From: Rhodococcus ruber NBRC 15591
Lineage (GTDB): Bacteria; Actinomycetota; Actinomycetes; Mycobacteriales; Mycobacteriaceae
DNA: 64,000 bases
NCBI RefSeq assembly: GCF_001894945.1
Contig: NZ_BCXE01000006.1
Coordinates: forward strand, 16,282-80,281
Reading direction: 5' to 3'
Shown here one piece after another: positions 1 through 8,192 of this stretch (its first letter is position 1; each line of letters begins with the position of its first letter). The notes under the pieces are model-generated. The model was given only the letters and a program-made list of their open reading frames with translations, ran no database searches and had not been told where the DNA came from. The translations under genes were made by a program, and so were the position numbers.

Positions 1-347
1 TCGATCAGGATGGCCCGCACCCGGTCCTGTGGCATCGGGCCGAGCGCGATCTCGTCGGCGAGGGTGCCGCCGGGCAGGCGCTCCATCACGATGTAGGGCA
101 CTCCGGCGTCCTCGCCGCTGTCGTGCACCGCGACGATGTGCGGATCGTCGAGGGACGCCGCAGCGCGTGCCTCGGCCTCGAAGCGTCGGCGCACGTCGGG
201 CAGGCGTCCGAATTCGCCCCGAAGCACTTTCACCGCGACGGGTCGCCCGAGACGGGTGTCCCAGCCGTCTCTGATCTCACCCATCCCGCCGCAGCCCAGC
301 ACGCCGCGCAACTCGTAGCGGCCGGCGAGCAGTTCGGGGACGGGCAT
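1..347 (-). CDS. Serine/threonine protein kinase, N-terminal part (runs off the window)
   Basis: The gene enters from the left edge, so only about 115 N-terminal residues are visible. They read as a PknB-type kinase N-lobe: a glycine-rich loop (GVLGCGGMGE), the VAIK-type lysine (PVAVKVLRG), a helix-C region, HIVAVHDSGED, and the hinge YIVMERLPGG. This family phosphorylates Ser/Thr on target proteins at the inner membrane or in the cytosol. The catalytic loop and any transmembrane or sensor domain lie outside the window, so substrate and topology cannot be judged. The ATG at 347 opens the reading frame directly into the kinase fold. One oddity is GCGGMG in the P-loop, where GxGGMG is usual. 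Confidence 0.85.
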   Translation of the reverse strand, partial: MPVPELLAGRYELRGVLGCGGMGEIRDGWDTRLGRPVAVKVLRGEFGRLPDVRRRFEAEARAAASLDDPHIVAVHDSGEDAGVPYIVMERLPGGTLADEIALGPMPQDRVRAILI

Positions 348-477
348 GGTTCCAACGCTAGTAGCCTCGGCCGGTCCCGTCGCGCTGGTCCGTCGCGCGG
401 GGCGCCAGCACGGTCCGTTCGCTCGGTGGGGCGAGGCGGTCCTTCGAGCCGGCGTCCAGGGCCGGCTCGGGCACAGT

Positions 478-942
478 TCAGCGAGACCGGGTCCCTCGAG
501 CCGACGAGCGACCCACCACGCTGCGGACGAAGGTGACGAGGGCGGCGACGATCCCGATGACACTGCCCACGATTCCCAGCCCCAGGACGATGCGCGCCAC
601 GAGCGGCCAGTCGAACGAGGCGTCGCCGAAGTCGAACGGGAACACCTGCCAGATCGTCAGCAGCGCCAGCAGCGCAACCGTCGTGGTGACCGCGTCTCCC
701 AGCGCCTTGAACCACACGGGATCCCGCATCAGGTACAGGAGATTGGCGACCAGGCTGACCAGGATCGAGGCGTTGACCCAGCCGATGACGGACCGCGTGT
801 CGTCGGTGAGGAACGGCACCGCCTCCCAGCCCGGCCACACGTTCGCGGCGTACAGCACCACCGCGTTGAGGAGGGCCGCGACGAGATACCCGAATCGTCG
901 GGCGGCGACCGGGGAGCGCGGTCGGGTCGAAGTGGGTGTCAT
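478..942 (-). CDS. Small four-helix membrane protein
   Basis: The 154-residue product has four hydrophobic stretches at roughly residues 17-37, 52-72, 80-100 and 116-140, a basic N-terminus before the first and a basic tail after the last. This predicts an integral membrane protein with short loops. An Asp/Phe-rich loop lies between helices 3 and 4 (FPFDFGDASFDWP). The ATG at 942 is preceded by a good ribosome site (gggagg). No catalytic motif is recognisable and I do not assign a family; similar four-helix hypothetical proteins are common in actinomycetes. It is transcribed towards the kinase gene. Confidence 0.7.
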   Translation of the reverse strand: MTPTSTRPRSPVAARRFGYLVAALLNAVVLYAANVWPGWEAVPFLTDDTRSVIGWVNASILVSLVANLLYLMRDPVWFKALGDAVTTTVALLALLTIWQVFPFDFGDASFDWPLVARIVLGLGIVGSVIGIVAALVTFVRSVVGRSSARGTRSR

Positions 943-1086
943 GGCGACCTCCCTCGGTCGGAACCGTCTTTCACGCTAGACCCGGGGGTCCGTGCCGGGG
1001 AAGAAGGTCACCGCCCGGCCGATGAGTTTACCGCCGCTCGGCGGTCGGAACAGGTACGGCATCGTTCGCAGTGAGGAGTCAGCACC

Positions 1087-1869
1087 ATGTTGGACCGTTC
1101 CTTTTCCAGTTTCGCTGTCGACGACGTGGCGGCGGCCGCGAAGTTCTACGGAGACGTCCTCGGTCTCTCCGTGTCCGAGGAGCACGGGATGTTGCACCTG
1201 CACCTCGACGGCGGACGCGACACGTTGATCTATCCGAAGGAGGACCACACTCCGGCCACCTACACCGTCCTCGACTTTCCCGTTCGCGACCTCGAGAAGG
1301 TGGTGGACGAACTCGCCGCTCGCGGTGTCCGGTTCGAGCGCTACGACGACGTCGACGACAAGGGCATCTTCCGTCGGGTCGGCCCGCCGATCGCGTGGTT
1401 CCGGGACCCGGCCGGCAACATCCTCGCCGTCCTCGAGACGGACGAGGCTCCGGACGAGGAGCGGATTCGTGCGCTGATCGAGGAACACACCGCGGCCCGC
1501 AACGCCAAGGACGTCGATCGGCTCGCCGCGTGCTACGTCCCCGGTGCGACGGTGTTCGATCTGGCGCCGCCGCTGCGCAAGTCCGCCCCCGCTCCGCAGG
1601 TCTGGGCGTCGTGGTTCGCGGGGTTCGACGGCCCTCTCGACTGTGAGGTGCGGGACCTGCGCGTCGAGACGGCCGGCGACGTCGCGTTCTGCCACGCACT
1701 GTCGCGGCTGGGAGCGACACAGCACGGCGGGCCGCGCTTCGACCTGTGGTTCCGCGTCACGTTCGGTCTACGCCGCGTCGAGGGGTCGTGGCGGATCGCA
1801 CACGAGCACGAGTCCACCCCGTTCCACATGGACGGCACCTTCCGGGCCGTCACGGACCTGCAGGAGTGA
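1087..1869 (+). CDS. VOC (glyoxalase-fold) and SnoaL/NTF2-like fusion protein
   Basis: The 260-residue protein has two parts. Residues about 1-118 look like a vicinal-oxygen-chelate domain: [19 protein letters not shown] at the start and [14 protein letters not shown] at the end are typical of VOC half-barrels. Residues about 125-255 look like a SnoaL/DUF4440 NTF2-like domain, with [28 protein letters not shown] and the late [18 protein letters not shown] proteins are metal-dependent dioxygenases, lyases or resistance proteins, and NTF2-like domains bind or isomerise small molecules. The combined substrate is unknown. The start follows a gaggag ribosome site at about 1074. The stop lies 5 bp from the end of the convergent repeat-protein gene, so the two form a tail-to-tail pair. 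Confidence 0.8.
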   Translation: MLDRSFSSFAVDDVAAAAKFYGDVLGLSVSEEHGMLHLHLDGGRDTLIYPKEDHTPATYTVLDFPVRDLEKVVDELAARGVRFERYDDVDDKGIFRRVGPPIAWFRDPAGNILAVLETDEAPDEERIRALIEEHTAARNAKDVDRLAACYVPGATVFDLAPPLRKSAPAPQVWASWFAGFDGPLDCEVRDLRVETAGDVAFCHALSRLGATQHGGPRFDLWFRVTFGLRRVEGSWRIAHEHESTPFHMDGTFRAVTDLQE

Positions 1870-1874
1870 GCGGA

Positions 1875-2729
1875 TCAGTCCGGTGCCCGCAGTTCGTGCC
1901 TGCCGCTGTTGCCCGAGCCACCCGAGTTGCTGCGCAACCACCGGCCGGGCAGCTTGCCCGCGAGATCACCCAGCGGGCCCACCGCCTCGCGGAGCAGTTC
2001 GGCGGTCTCCTGCAGCACGTCGATGCTGGTGCTCATCCGATGGATCGTGGGGGTCAGCTGCACCAGCGTCTCGGACAGCGACACGATCTGGTCGAGCGGT
2101 CCGCCCTTGGCGAGCAGGCGTTCGAGGGCGCCCTGTTCGGCGAGCAGGGTGTCGAGCACCCCGCCCTGCTCGAGGGCCCGTTCGACCAGGCCGCCGGGCT
2201 GGAGGGCGACGTCGACGATTCCGCCGGGAGCGGTGAGCCGTTCGACGGGCCCGCTCTCGGCGAGCAGACGCTCGAGCGGGCCGCTGGGGGCGGTGAGCCG
2301 ATCGAGGAGGCCGCCGCTCGACAGCAGGCGGTCCAGGGCTCCGTCCTCGGCGAGGACCTTCTCGAGCGGACCGCCGGGCGCCGTCACCCGGTCGAGGGCG
2401 CCACCGGGTTCGAGGAGCCGGTCGAGGGGGCCGCCCGGGGCGGTGAGCCGGTCAACCGGTCCGCCGGGCGCGAGGAGGCGATCCAGCGGTCCGCCGGGAC
2501 GCAGCGCCTGGCCGAGCGGACGGTCGTCGGCGGCAAGCACGGAGACCTGTTGCAGCAAACCGAGCGGTCCCCGCGGGCTCGCGACGCCGACCGCGTTCAG
2601 CCCCGCATACGTCTGGGGGGAGACCGCCAGGCGGACGGTCCCGATGACGCCTTCGGCCACGCCGAGGGCCGAATCCGCCGCAGCGAAGCCGAGACGGACG
2701 GGGAACGCGAGCGCGGACGCCAGACTCAT
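1875..2729 (-). CDS. Decapeptide-repeat protein (xPGGPLDRLL repeats)
   Basis: The 284-residue protein has a hydrophobic N-terminal segment (residues about 1-35, possibly membrane-associated). It is followed by about fourteen consecutive ten-residue repeats at residues about 77-216 with consensus (A/R/E)PGG(P/A)(L/V)(D/E)RL(L/T), and then a helical tail (residues about 217-260) ending in a Gly/Ser/Asn-rich stretch. The repeat phase is strict, with no insertions. Each unit would pair a short Gly-Gly turn with an amphipathic LDRLL helix turn. I do not recognise a catalytic function; a scaffold or surface role is a guess. The start at 2729 is chosen because a TACAGT -10 element lies exactly 7 nt upstream, the leaderless arrangement seen elsewhere in this window, although the frame stays open further upstream. 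Confidence 0.75.
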   Translation of the reverse strand: MSLASALAFPVRLGFAAADSALGVAEGVIGTVRLAVSPQTYAGLNAVGVASPRGPLGLLQQVSVLAADDRPLGQALRPGGPLDRLLAPGGPVDRLTAPGGPLDRLLEPGGALDRVTAPGGPLEKVLAEDGALDRLLSSGGLLDRLTAPSGPLERLLAESGPVERLTAPGGIVDVALQPGGLVERALEQGGVLDTLLAEQGALERLLAKGGPLDQIVSLSETLVQLTPTIHRMSTSIDVLQETAELLREAVGPLGDLAGKLPGRWLRSNSGGSGNSGRHELRAPD

Positions 2730-2736
2730 GACTGTC

Positions 2737-2742
2737 ACTGTA
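2737..2742 (-). promoter_or_regulatory. Leaderless -10 element of the decapeptide-repeat gene
   Basis: TACAGT on the minus strand, 7 nt before the ATG at 2729, with no Shine-Dalgarno sequence between. It fits the actinobacterial TANNNT leaderless promoter and decides the start codon. Confidence 0.5.
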
Positions 2743-2793
2743 ACCGGCGCAACAGTGCGGCTCGGCGGGACGAGCCGCCGCCGCCGGGGGTCC

Positions 2794-3003
2794 TCAGGAG
2801 ACGCGGAGCGTTCCCACCCGGGCATACACCTCGGTGCAGCCGCAGCCCCGAGCGAGTTCGGAGCAGTCGATCACCAGCACGTGCCGCACCCGGGAGGTGT
2901 CGAAGCAGTCGGGATCGGTGCATTCCACGGTGGTCGTCGCGTGCACGACGAGGGTGCCGTGACAGTGGTCGAGATCGGATCGGCACGCCCGGCACGTCGT
3001 CAT
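2794..3003 (-). CDS. Small cysteine-rich (probable zinc-ribbon) protein
   Basis: A 69-residue product begins MTTCRACRSDLDHCHGTLVVHA and carries eight cysteines, including CxxC (residues 4-7), a CHG at 14-16, CTDPDC at 28-33 and a late CGC at 54-56, with several His residues. The spacing suggests one or two structural zinc sites. A short conserved actinobacterial protein of this kind is often annotated as hypothetical, and its function is unknown. The ATG at 3003 is preceded by a strong aaggagg ribosome site. It is transcribed in the same direction as the secreted Ig-like gene behind it and the repeat protein ahead of it, but gaps on both sides make a shared operon uncertain. Confidence 0.7.
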   Translation of the reverse strand: MTTCRACRSDLDHCHGTLVVHATTTVECTDPDCFDTSRVRHVLVIDCSELARGCGCTEVYARVGTLRVS

Positions 3004-3088
3004 GGGCGGGACCTCCTTCGCGGTGGCTGTCTTCGTCCCGTAATAGCATCACGCGCCGACAACGTGGTGGACGTGCGGGGGCGTGTCC

Positions 3089-3157
3089 GGCCGGATCAGC
3101 GCCTCCGGCGGGGCCGGATCACCGCCTCCGGCGGGGCCGGATCAGCGCCTCCGGCGG
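3089..3157. repeat. 23-bp tandem repeat, three copies, spanning a stop codon
   Basis: Three head-to-tail 23-bp units occupy 3089-3111, 3112-3134 and 3135-3157. Their core is ggccggatcagcgcctccgg, and the middle unit differs by one base (atcacc). The stop codon of the secreted protein gene (3142-3144) lies inside the last unit, so the array overlaps the 3' end of that gene and runs into the spacer. Confidence 0.85.
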
Positions 3158-4326
3158 CGGGCGAGGACGGCAACGGCCAGCACACCGGCGATCGCCCCGA
3201 CCCCGGCGGCGATCCACCAGCCGCGGGCGTTCCCGGATCCGGGCACCGTCACCGCGACGGGTTCGGAGGTCGCGCCCGCCGCGCCGGGCGCGCCCGAGTA
3301 GACCGCGGTGATCGTGTGGCTTCCGGCGCCCGAGAGGCGATGCTCGACGGCGGCCCGGCCGTCGACGACCGCCACCGGCTGACCCAGGTCGGTGCCGCCG
3401 TCCCGGAACAGCACCGTGCCGCCTTCGACGTCCGGCGACACCGTCGCCGTGAGGGTGACGACCGTCCCGTCGTCCACCACGTCCGGGGCGTCGACGGTGA
3501 CCGTCGCGGGCACCTCGGCGACGTCGGAGATCGTGATGACCGCGAGCGGACCGGCGCCGGCGTTGAGGGGGCCGGTCATCGTGTCCCGCGGTGAGCAGCG
3601 TGTCGGTCCCCACTGGGTGGAGCCGAGGAACGTGGCCTGGGTGAGCGAGGTGTTGTAGTTGGCGTCGTCGTCGACCAGGCCCGCGTCGCCGGCGGTGCGG
3701 AGCATCGGCGTGATCACGCCCGCGTCGCCCGCGATCATGGTCACCTCCACCGCGGGGAGCCGGAACCAGCTGTCGCCGACGGGACTGGGGGTGCCGTCGA
3801 GCTGCAACTGTGTCTTGGGCGCCCGGATCCCGGCCTCGCCCTCGGTGCCGGACGTGGGGCTGTTGCCGATGACCTCGTTGTTTCCGGACAGGCGCAGGAT
3901 CGTGCCCGCCGGGTCGGGGACGCCGTCCTCGTTCACCCGCAGCACGCCGGGCGGCACGTTGTCCAGGTTGAAGGCGGTCCCGGGCACGACCGCGGCGTCG
4001 ACGAACGTCGCGTTGGCGGGAATCGCGAAGTCGTTCTTCAGGCGGGAGACGCTGCGGGTGGTAGCGCCGCGGCTCGAGTCCGGATACGCGACGGGGGCCG
4101 TCTGGATGCGGTAGCTGAACCGTTCACCCGGACGGACCCGGGCGGGCGCGTCCACCGTCGCGGACGATCCGAGCAATTCGTCGACGTCGATCACCGACCG
4201 CACCCGGCACGCGAGGCCGAACGAGACCTCGACCTCCTCGGCGGCCCCGGGCGGGCAGGCCACGAGCAGGGACACGGCGACGGCCGCGGCCGACGCCGCC
4301 CCGCGGCGCAGCCACTTCGGCGACAC
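3142..4326 (-). CDS. Secreted Ig-like protein with C-terminal membrane anchor
   Basis: The 394-residue protein has a signal peptide (basic start, hydrophobic residues about 10-28, PPGAAEE cleavage region), a long beta-rich extracellular part and a bacterial Ig-like repeat (Big_5-type) at residues about 275-365 (VVTLTATVSPDVEGGTVLFRDGG ending in HTITAVYSGAPG). A C-terminal hydrophobic helix (WWIAAGVGAIAGVLAVAVLA) is followed by RRRRR, so it should be anchored facing outside. The N-terminal domain has two widely spaced Cys residues (CRVRS and TRCSPRD) that could form a disulphide. Actinobacterial proteins of this build are cell-surface proteins, and no enzyme motif is visible. The start is GTG at 4326 behind a gagga ribosome site. 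Confidence 0.75.
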   Translation of the reverse strand: MSPKWLRRGAASAAAVAVSLLVACPPGAAEEVEVSFGLACRVRSVIDVDELLGSSATVDAPARVRPGERFSYRIQTAPVAYPDSSRGATTRSVSRLKNDFAIPANATFVDAAVVPGTAFNLDNVPPGVLRVNEDGVPDPAGTILRLSGNNEVIGNSPTSGTEGEAGIRAPKTQLQLDGTPSPVGDSWFRLPAVEVTMIAGDAGVITPMLRTAGDAGLVDDDANYNTSLTQATFLGSTQWGPTRCSPRDTMTGPLNAGAGPLAVITISDVAEVPATVTVDAPDVVDDGTVVTLTATVSPDVEGGTVLFRDGGTDLGQPVAVVDGRAAVEHRLSGAGSHTITAVYSGAPGAAGATSEPVAVTVPGSGNARGWWIAAGVGAIAGVLAVAVLARRRRR

Positions 4327-4484
4327 GGCGGCTCCTCACGATGCGGATACGTCTCACAGTGCGAACACGTCCATGATCCCCGATCGCCGCACCCCGACGG
4401 CCCGGATTCGGCAGGGCCGGCCGTACAGGAAGTTCCCAGGGTTCTCGCAGCGGCATGCCAGAGCACTCCGGGAGAATCGGCGCC

Positions 4485-5192
4485 GTGACCGACAAGACCC
4501 GCGAAGCCCGGATTCTGATCGTCGACGACGAGCCGAACATCGCCGAACTGCTCTCGGTGAGCCTGAAATTCCAGGGCTTCGAGGTCGAGACGGCGAGCAA
4601 CGGCGCCGAGGGGCTCGACCGGGCCCGGGCGTTCCGGCCGGACGCGGTGATCCTCGACGTCATGATGCCCGGGATGGACGGGTTCGGGATGCTGCGCCGG
4701 CTCCGGGCCGACGGCTCGGACGCGCCGGTGTTGTTCCTGACGGCGAAGGACGCCGTGGCGGACAAGGTGTCCGGCCTGACCCTGGGCGCGGACGACTACG
4801 TCACCAAGCCGTTCAGCCTCGAGGAGGTCATCGCCCGGCTCCGGGTGATCCTGCGACGGGCCGGCAAGGTCGCCGCGGACGAACGCTCGGCCCGCATCAC
4901 CTTCGCCGACATCGAACTCGACGACGACACCCACGAGGTGTGGAAGGCCGGCCGGCCGGTGTCGCTCTCACCCACCGAGTTCACCCTGCTGCGGTACTTC
5001 ATGGTCAACGCGGGCACGGTGCTCAGCAAGCCGCGCATCCTCGACCACGTGTGGAGCTACGACTTCGGCGGCGAGGTCGGCGTCGTGGAGTCGTACGTCT
5101 CCTATCTGCGGCGCAAGGTCGACACCGGGGACACCCCGTTGATCCACACCCTGCGCGGGGTCGGGTACGTCATGCGGGAACCCCGCGCGTGA
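4485..5192 (+). CDS. phoP: Response regulator PhoP (OmpR family)
   Basis: This DNA-binding response regulator matches mycobacterial PhoP almost throughout, as judged from memory: LLSVSLKFQGFEV, VILDVMMPGMDGFG with the phospho-acceptor Asp58, the switch lysine in DDYVTKPFSLEEV, then a winged-helix domain (LSPTEFTLLRYF, RRKVDTGDTPLIHTLRGVGYVMREPRA). In M. tuberculosis PhoP controls surface lipids and pH/Mg-linked genes; the regulon here is not visible. I start at GTG 4485 because gggaga lies 10 nt upstream; an in-frame ATG at 4455 would add ten residues. It overlaps phoR by 4 bp (GTGA), so the two are translationally coupled. Confidence 0.92.
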   Translation: MTDKTREARILIVDDEPNIAELLSVSLKFQGFEVETASNGAEGLDRARAFRPDAVILDVMMPGMDGFGMLRRLRADGSDAPVLFLTAKDAVADKVSGLTLGADDYVTKPFSLEEVIARLRVILRRAGKVAADERSARITFADIELDDDTHEVWKAGRPVSLSPTEFTLLRYFMVNAGTVLSKPRILDHVWSYDFGGEVGVVESYVSYLRRKVDTGDTPLIHTLRGVGYVMREPRA

Positions 5193-6598
5193 GCCGCGTA
5201 CGGCCGCTGCCGCTGCGGTTGACGCTGGTCGCGGCGCTGGTGGCGTTGTCGGGCCTGGGACTGCTGGCGTCCGGGGTGGCGGTGACGTCCGCGTTGCAGG
5301 GTTCGCTGCTCGCCCGGACCGACCAGGACCTGCGCACCGCGGCGCAGACGTGGGCCAAGCCACCCGGGGCCGGCCGCGAGCTGCCGCCGCCGGACGTTCC
5401 GAGTTCGAACCGCCCGCCGAGCCCGTTCTATGTGCGGGTGGTCGACCCGGACGGGCGGGAGCGGTTCGTCGTGAACGACGAGTCCACCGCGCCGGCGCTG
5501 CCCGGCGAGCCGGTGTGGGAGCCGCAGACCGTGGGCTCCGCCGACGGGTCCGACGTGCGCTGGCGGGTGGTGTCGACCCGTAGCGCCGCGGGCCTCGTGA
5601 CCACCGTCGGTGTCACCCTGGTCTCGATCGAGGACACGGTCGATCGGCTCGTCGTGCTGCAGGTCGGCATCGGCGCCGCGGTGCTGCTCGTGCTCGGCGT
5701 CGCCGGGTACTTCGTGGTGCGGCGCAGTCTGCGGCCGCTGAAGGAGGTCGAACGCACCGCGGCAGCGATCGCGGGCGGGGATCTGCACCGGCGGGTTCCC
5801 GAGCGGGACCCGCGCACCGAGGTCGGTGGGCTGTCGGTGGCGCTGAACGGCATGCTCGGCCAGATCCAGGAGGCCTTCGCGGCGACGGCGGCGTCGGAGG
5901 AGTCCGCCCGCAGATCCGAGGAGAAGATGCGACGGTTCGTCGCCGACGCCGGCCACGAGTTGCGCACCCCGCTCACCACGATCCGCGGGTTCGCCGAGCT
6001 CTACCGGCAGGGCGCGAGCAGCGACACCGCACTGCTGATGGACCGCATCGAGAGCGAGTCCCGGCGGATGGGCCTGCTGGTGGAGGATTTGCTCGTGCTG
6101 GCCCGCCTCGACGCCCAGCGGCCGCTCGAGCAGAATCCGGTGGACCTGCTCGCCCTGGCCGCCGACGCCGTGCACGATGCGCGGGCCGTCGCGCCGGAGC
6201 GCACCGTCGAGCTCGAGGTGTTCGACGGCCCCGGGATACCGGAGGTGCTCGGCGACGACGCGCGACTGCGGCAGGTGCTCGGCAACCTCGTCACCAACGC
6301 TCTCACCCACACTCCGGCCGACGCGCGCGTCACCGTCCGGGTCGGCACGGCCGGACCCGACGCCGTGCTCGAGGTCGTCGACACCGGCCCCGGCCTGAGT
6401 GAGGCGGACCGCGCCCGGGTCTTCGAGCGTTTCTATCGCGCCGACGTCTCGCGCGCCCGTTCGTCGGGCGGCAGCGGTCTCGGGTTGTCGATCGTCGCCG
6501 CGCTGGTGGCGGCCCACGGCGGCCGGGTGGAGGTGGAGTCCGCGCCGGGCGCCGGGTCGACGTTCCGGGTGCTGATCCCGCGGATGCCGGTGGAGTGA
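5189..6598 (+). CDS. phoR: Sensor histidine kinase PhoR
   Basis: This 469-residue membrane kinase is the partner of PhoP. Transmembrane helix 1 spans residues about 10-32, a proline-rich extracellular sensor about 33-154, helix 2 about 155-178 and a HAMP linker about 179-230 (SLRPLKEVERTAAAIAGGDL). The DHp domain has the phospho-accepting His256 in FVADAGHELRTPLTTIRGF. The ATPase domain has an N box (LGNLVTNALTHTP), G1 (VVDTGPGL), an F box (FERFYRAD) and G2 (GSGLGLSIV). All catalytic motifs are intact. The GTG start overlaps the phoP stop (GTGA). The order phoP-phoR followed by a HIT-family gene is the same as in M. tuberculosis (Rv0757-Rv0759c), which supports orthology. Confidence 0.92.
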   Translation: MSRVRPLPLRLTLVAALVALSGLGLLASGVAVTSALQGSLLARTDQDLRTAAQTWAKPPGAGRELPPPDVPSSNRPPSPFYVRVVDPDGRERFVVNDESTAPALPGEPVWEPQTVGSADGSDVRWRVVSTRSAAGLVTTVGVTLVSIEDTVDRLVVLQVGIGAAVLLVLGVAGYFVVRRSLRPLKEVERTAAAIAGGDLHRRVPERDPRTEVGGLSVALNGMLGQIQEAFAATAASEESARRSEEKMRRFVADAGHELRTPLTTIRGFAELYRQGASSDTALLMDRIESESRRMGLLVEDLLVLARLDAQRPLEQNPVDLLALAADAVHDARAVAPERTVELEVFDGPGIPEVLGDDARLRQVLGNLVTNALTHTPADARVTVRVGTAGPDAVLEVVDTGPGLSEADRARVFERFYRADVSRARSSGGSGLGLSIVAALVAAHGGRVEVESAPGAGSTFRVLIPRMPVE

Positions 6599-6651
6599 CG
6601 GTCCGGCCCTGGGCTACGGTGACGTAACTGACTTTCGAGTAAGGAGACGTC

Positions 6652-7752
6652 GTGGGACTGTCGGGGACGGCGCAGCGCGCCGTGCGCAACGCGTGGGCGC
6701 TGTTCGTCGGCGACGGAATCGAACCACCGCACGCCACCGCGTCGGCCGTCGTCGCCGACGGACCGCACCGTACCCTGCGCCGCTACGGTGAGTCCGACGC
6801 GGGCGCCCCGGTCCTGCTCGTGCCGCCGCTCGCCGCGCCCGCGCGCTGCTACGACCTGCGCCCCGGGCAGAGTCTCGTGCAGCACCTCGTCGCCACCGGT
6901 CGCAACGTCCACGTCCTCGATTTCGGCACCATGGACCGCTCCGACCGTCATCTCGGGTTCGAACACTGGGTCGACGACATCGTGCCCGAGGCGATCGCGC
7001 GGGTCGCCGAACTGTGCGGCGGCCGCGACGTCGACCTGGCCGCCTGGAGCCTCGGCGGAACCCTGTGCCTGCTCACCGCGGCCGCCCATCCCGGGTTGCC
7101 GATTCGCTCGATCACCGCGTTCGGCACGCCGATCGACTACGAGCGCATCCCCTTCCTCGGGCCGGCTCGGCACCTCGGCCGCCTCGTGGGCGAACCCGCC
7201 CTCACGGCCGTGACCCACCTGCTCGGGGGCGTGCCCGCCCCGCTGGTGCAGCTCGGTTACCGGGCCACCGCCCTCGAACGCGAACTGACCCGGCCGTGGT
7301 TCGTCGCCCGCAACCTCGCCGACGCCGGCACCCTCGCCCGGATGGAGGCGATCGACCGGTTCCAGGCGGACATGCCCGGCTACCCGGGCCGGCTGTTCCA
7401 TCAGATGGCGATGCGCCTCACGGTCGCGAACGAACTCGCGACGGGCCGGGTCCGGTTCGAGGACCGGACGATCGACCTCGCCGACGTCACCGTGCCCGTG
7501 CTCGCACTCGCCGGCAGCGACGACGTGCTCGCACCCGTCCCGGCCGTCGAGGCGATCGGCCGGGTACTGCCCGGATCGCCCCACGTGCGGTTCGAGGTCG
7601 TGCCCGGCAGCCACCTGGGACTGCTCGCCGGCCCAGCCGCCCGCGGCACGTCGTGGGCGCACTTCACCGGGTTCCTCGACGACCCCGCACCGGTGCCGCC
7701 GCGGACCGGAAGGTCAGGCGGGGACGTGGTCCGCGTGCCCGAGTTCCCGTAG
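6652..7752 (+). CDS. Alpha/beta hydrolase, PHA-synthase-like family
   Basis: The 366-residue protein has the alpha/beta hydrolase layout: the strand-turn [11 protein letters not shown] after residue 50, a nucleophile elbow AWSLGGT with Ser133, an acid in [12 protein letters not shown], and a late histidine in [12 protein letters not shown]. The upstream [21 protein letters not shown] and [20 protein letters not shown] resemble PhaC-type synthases, but those usually have Cys at the nucleophile, so the Ser points to a hydrolase or lipase relative rather than a polymer synthase. It starts at GTG 6652 after aaggaga. Its last 39 bp overlap the convergent HIT gene. Confidence 0.8.
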   Translation: MGLSGTAQRAVRNAWALFVGDGIEPPHATASAVVADGPHRTLRRYGESDAGAPVLLVPPLAAPARCYDLRPGQSLVQHLVATGRNVHVLDFGTMDRSDRHLGFEHWVDDIVPEAIARVAELCGGRDVDLAAWSLGGTLCLLTAAAHPGLPIRSITAFGTPIDYERIPFLGPARHLGRLVGEPALTAVTHLLGGVPAPLVQLGYRATALERELTRPWFVARNLADAGTLARMEAIDRFQADMPGYPGRLFHQMAMRLTVANELATGRVRFEDRTIDLADVTVPVLALAGSDDVLAPVPAVEAIGRVLPGSPHVRFEVVPGSHLGLLAGPAARGTSWAHFTGFLDDPAPVPPRTGRSGGDVVRVPEFP

Positions 7753-8139
7753 CGCGGCCTTCAGCTTCGCCTGGGCCTCGTCGAGCGACTCCGGCGACGG
7801 GTCCTTCTCCGCCTTGCTGATGTCGAAGTCACCGAGGTCGTACGCCGGGAAGACGTGCAGGTGCAGATGCGGCACCTCGAGGCCGGCGACGAGCAGTCCC
7901 GCACGCGGCGCGCCGAACGCCGAGCACACCGCCCGGCCCATGATGCGGGCGACGTGGTGGACCTTGTCCCACAGGTCGTCGTCGACGTTCTGCCAGTGAT
8001 CCACCTCCTGCCGCGGCACCACGAGCACGTGGCCCTGGTTCACGGGGTTGATGGTCAGGAAGACGACGACGTCGTCGTCCTGCCACACGAACCGGCCCGG
8101 CAGGTCGCCGGCGATGATCATGCTGAACACGGAAGCCAT
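7714..8139 (-). CDS. HIT family protein (histidine-triad hydrolase)
   Basis: The 141-residue protein carries the histidine triad [13 protein letters not shown] near residue 95, after the usual [26 protein letters not shown] proteins hydrolyse nucleotide-linked phosphoramidates or related dinucleotides, and no specific substrate can be named. Its place after phoPR matches Rv0759c in M. tuberculosis, although an alpha/beta hydrolase intervenes here. The ATG at 8139 has a TATTCT element 7 nt upstream and no ribosome site, so the transcript is probably leaderless. Its promoter faces that of the divergent P-loop kinase gene 53 bp away. Confidence 0.88.
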   Translation of the reverse strand: MASVFSMIIAGDLPGRFVWQDDDVVVFLTINPVNQGHVLVVPRQEVDHWQNVDDDLWDKVHHVARIMGRAVCSAFGAPRAGLLVAGLEVPHLHLHVFPAYDLGDFDISKAEKDPSPESLDEAQAKLKAALRELGHADHVPA

Positions 8140-8146
8140 ACCGGGG

Positions 8147-8152
8147 AGAATA
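8147..8152 (-). promoter_or_regulatory. Leaderless -10 element of the HIT gene
   Basis: TATTCT on the minus strand, 7 nt upstream of the ATG at 8139. It is a good TANNNT hexamer with no Shine-Dalgarno sequence. Confidence 0.55.
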
Positions 8153-8180
8153 GGCGGACCCCCGCAGCCGGCGCCTCTCG

Positions 8181-8186
8181 TATCCT
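8181..8186 (+). promoter_or_regulatory. Leaderless -10 element of the P-loop kinase gene
   Basis: TATCCT lies 6 nt before the ATG at 8193 with no ribosome site. It is divergent from the HIT promoter at 8147-8152, so two start sites face away within about 50 bp. Confidence 0.5.
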
Positions 8187-8192
8187 CGTCGC

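Noticed and set aside
1029..1044. Small hairpin accgcc-gctc-ggcggt before the VOC fusion gene
   Set aside because: A six-base GC stem is too weak to call in DNA of this composition.
1746..3311. A 521-codon plus-strand frame covering three leftward genes
   Set aside because: It is antisense to the decapeptide-repeat gene and its repeat pattern is merely the complement of those repeats; it crosses a gene boundary and has no start signal.
6652..7752. Polyhydroxyalkanoate synthase
   Set aside because: The overall build resembles PhaC, but the nucleophile is Ser133 (AWSLGGT) rather than Cys, so only a family-level hydrolase call is kept.
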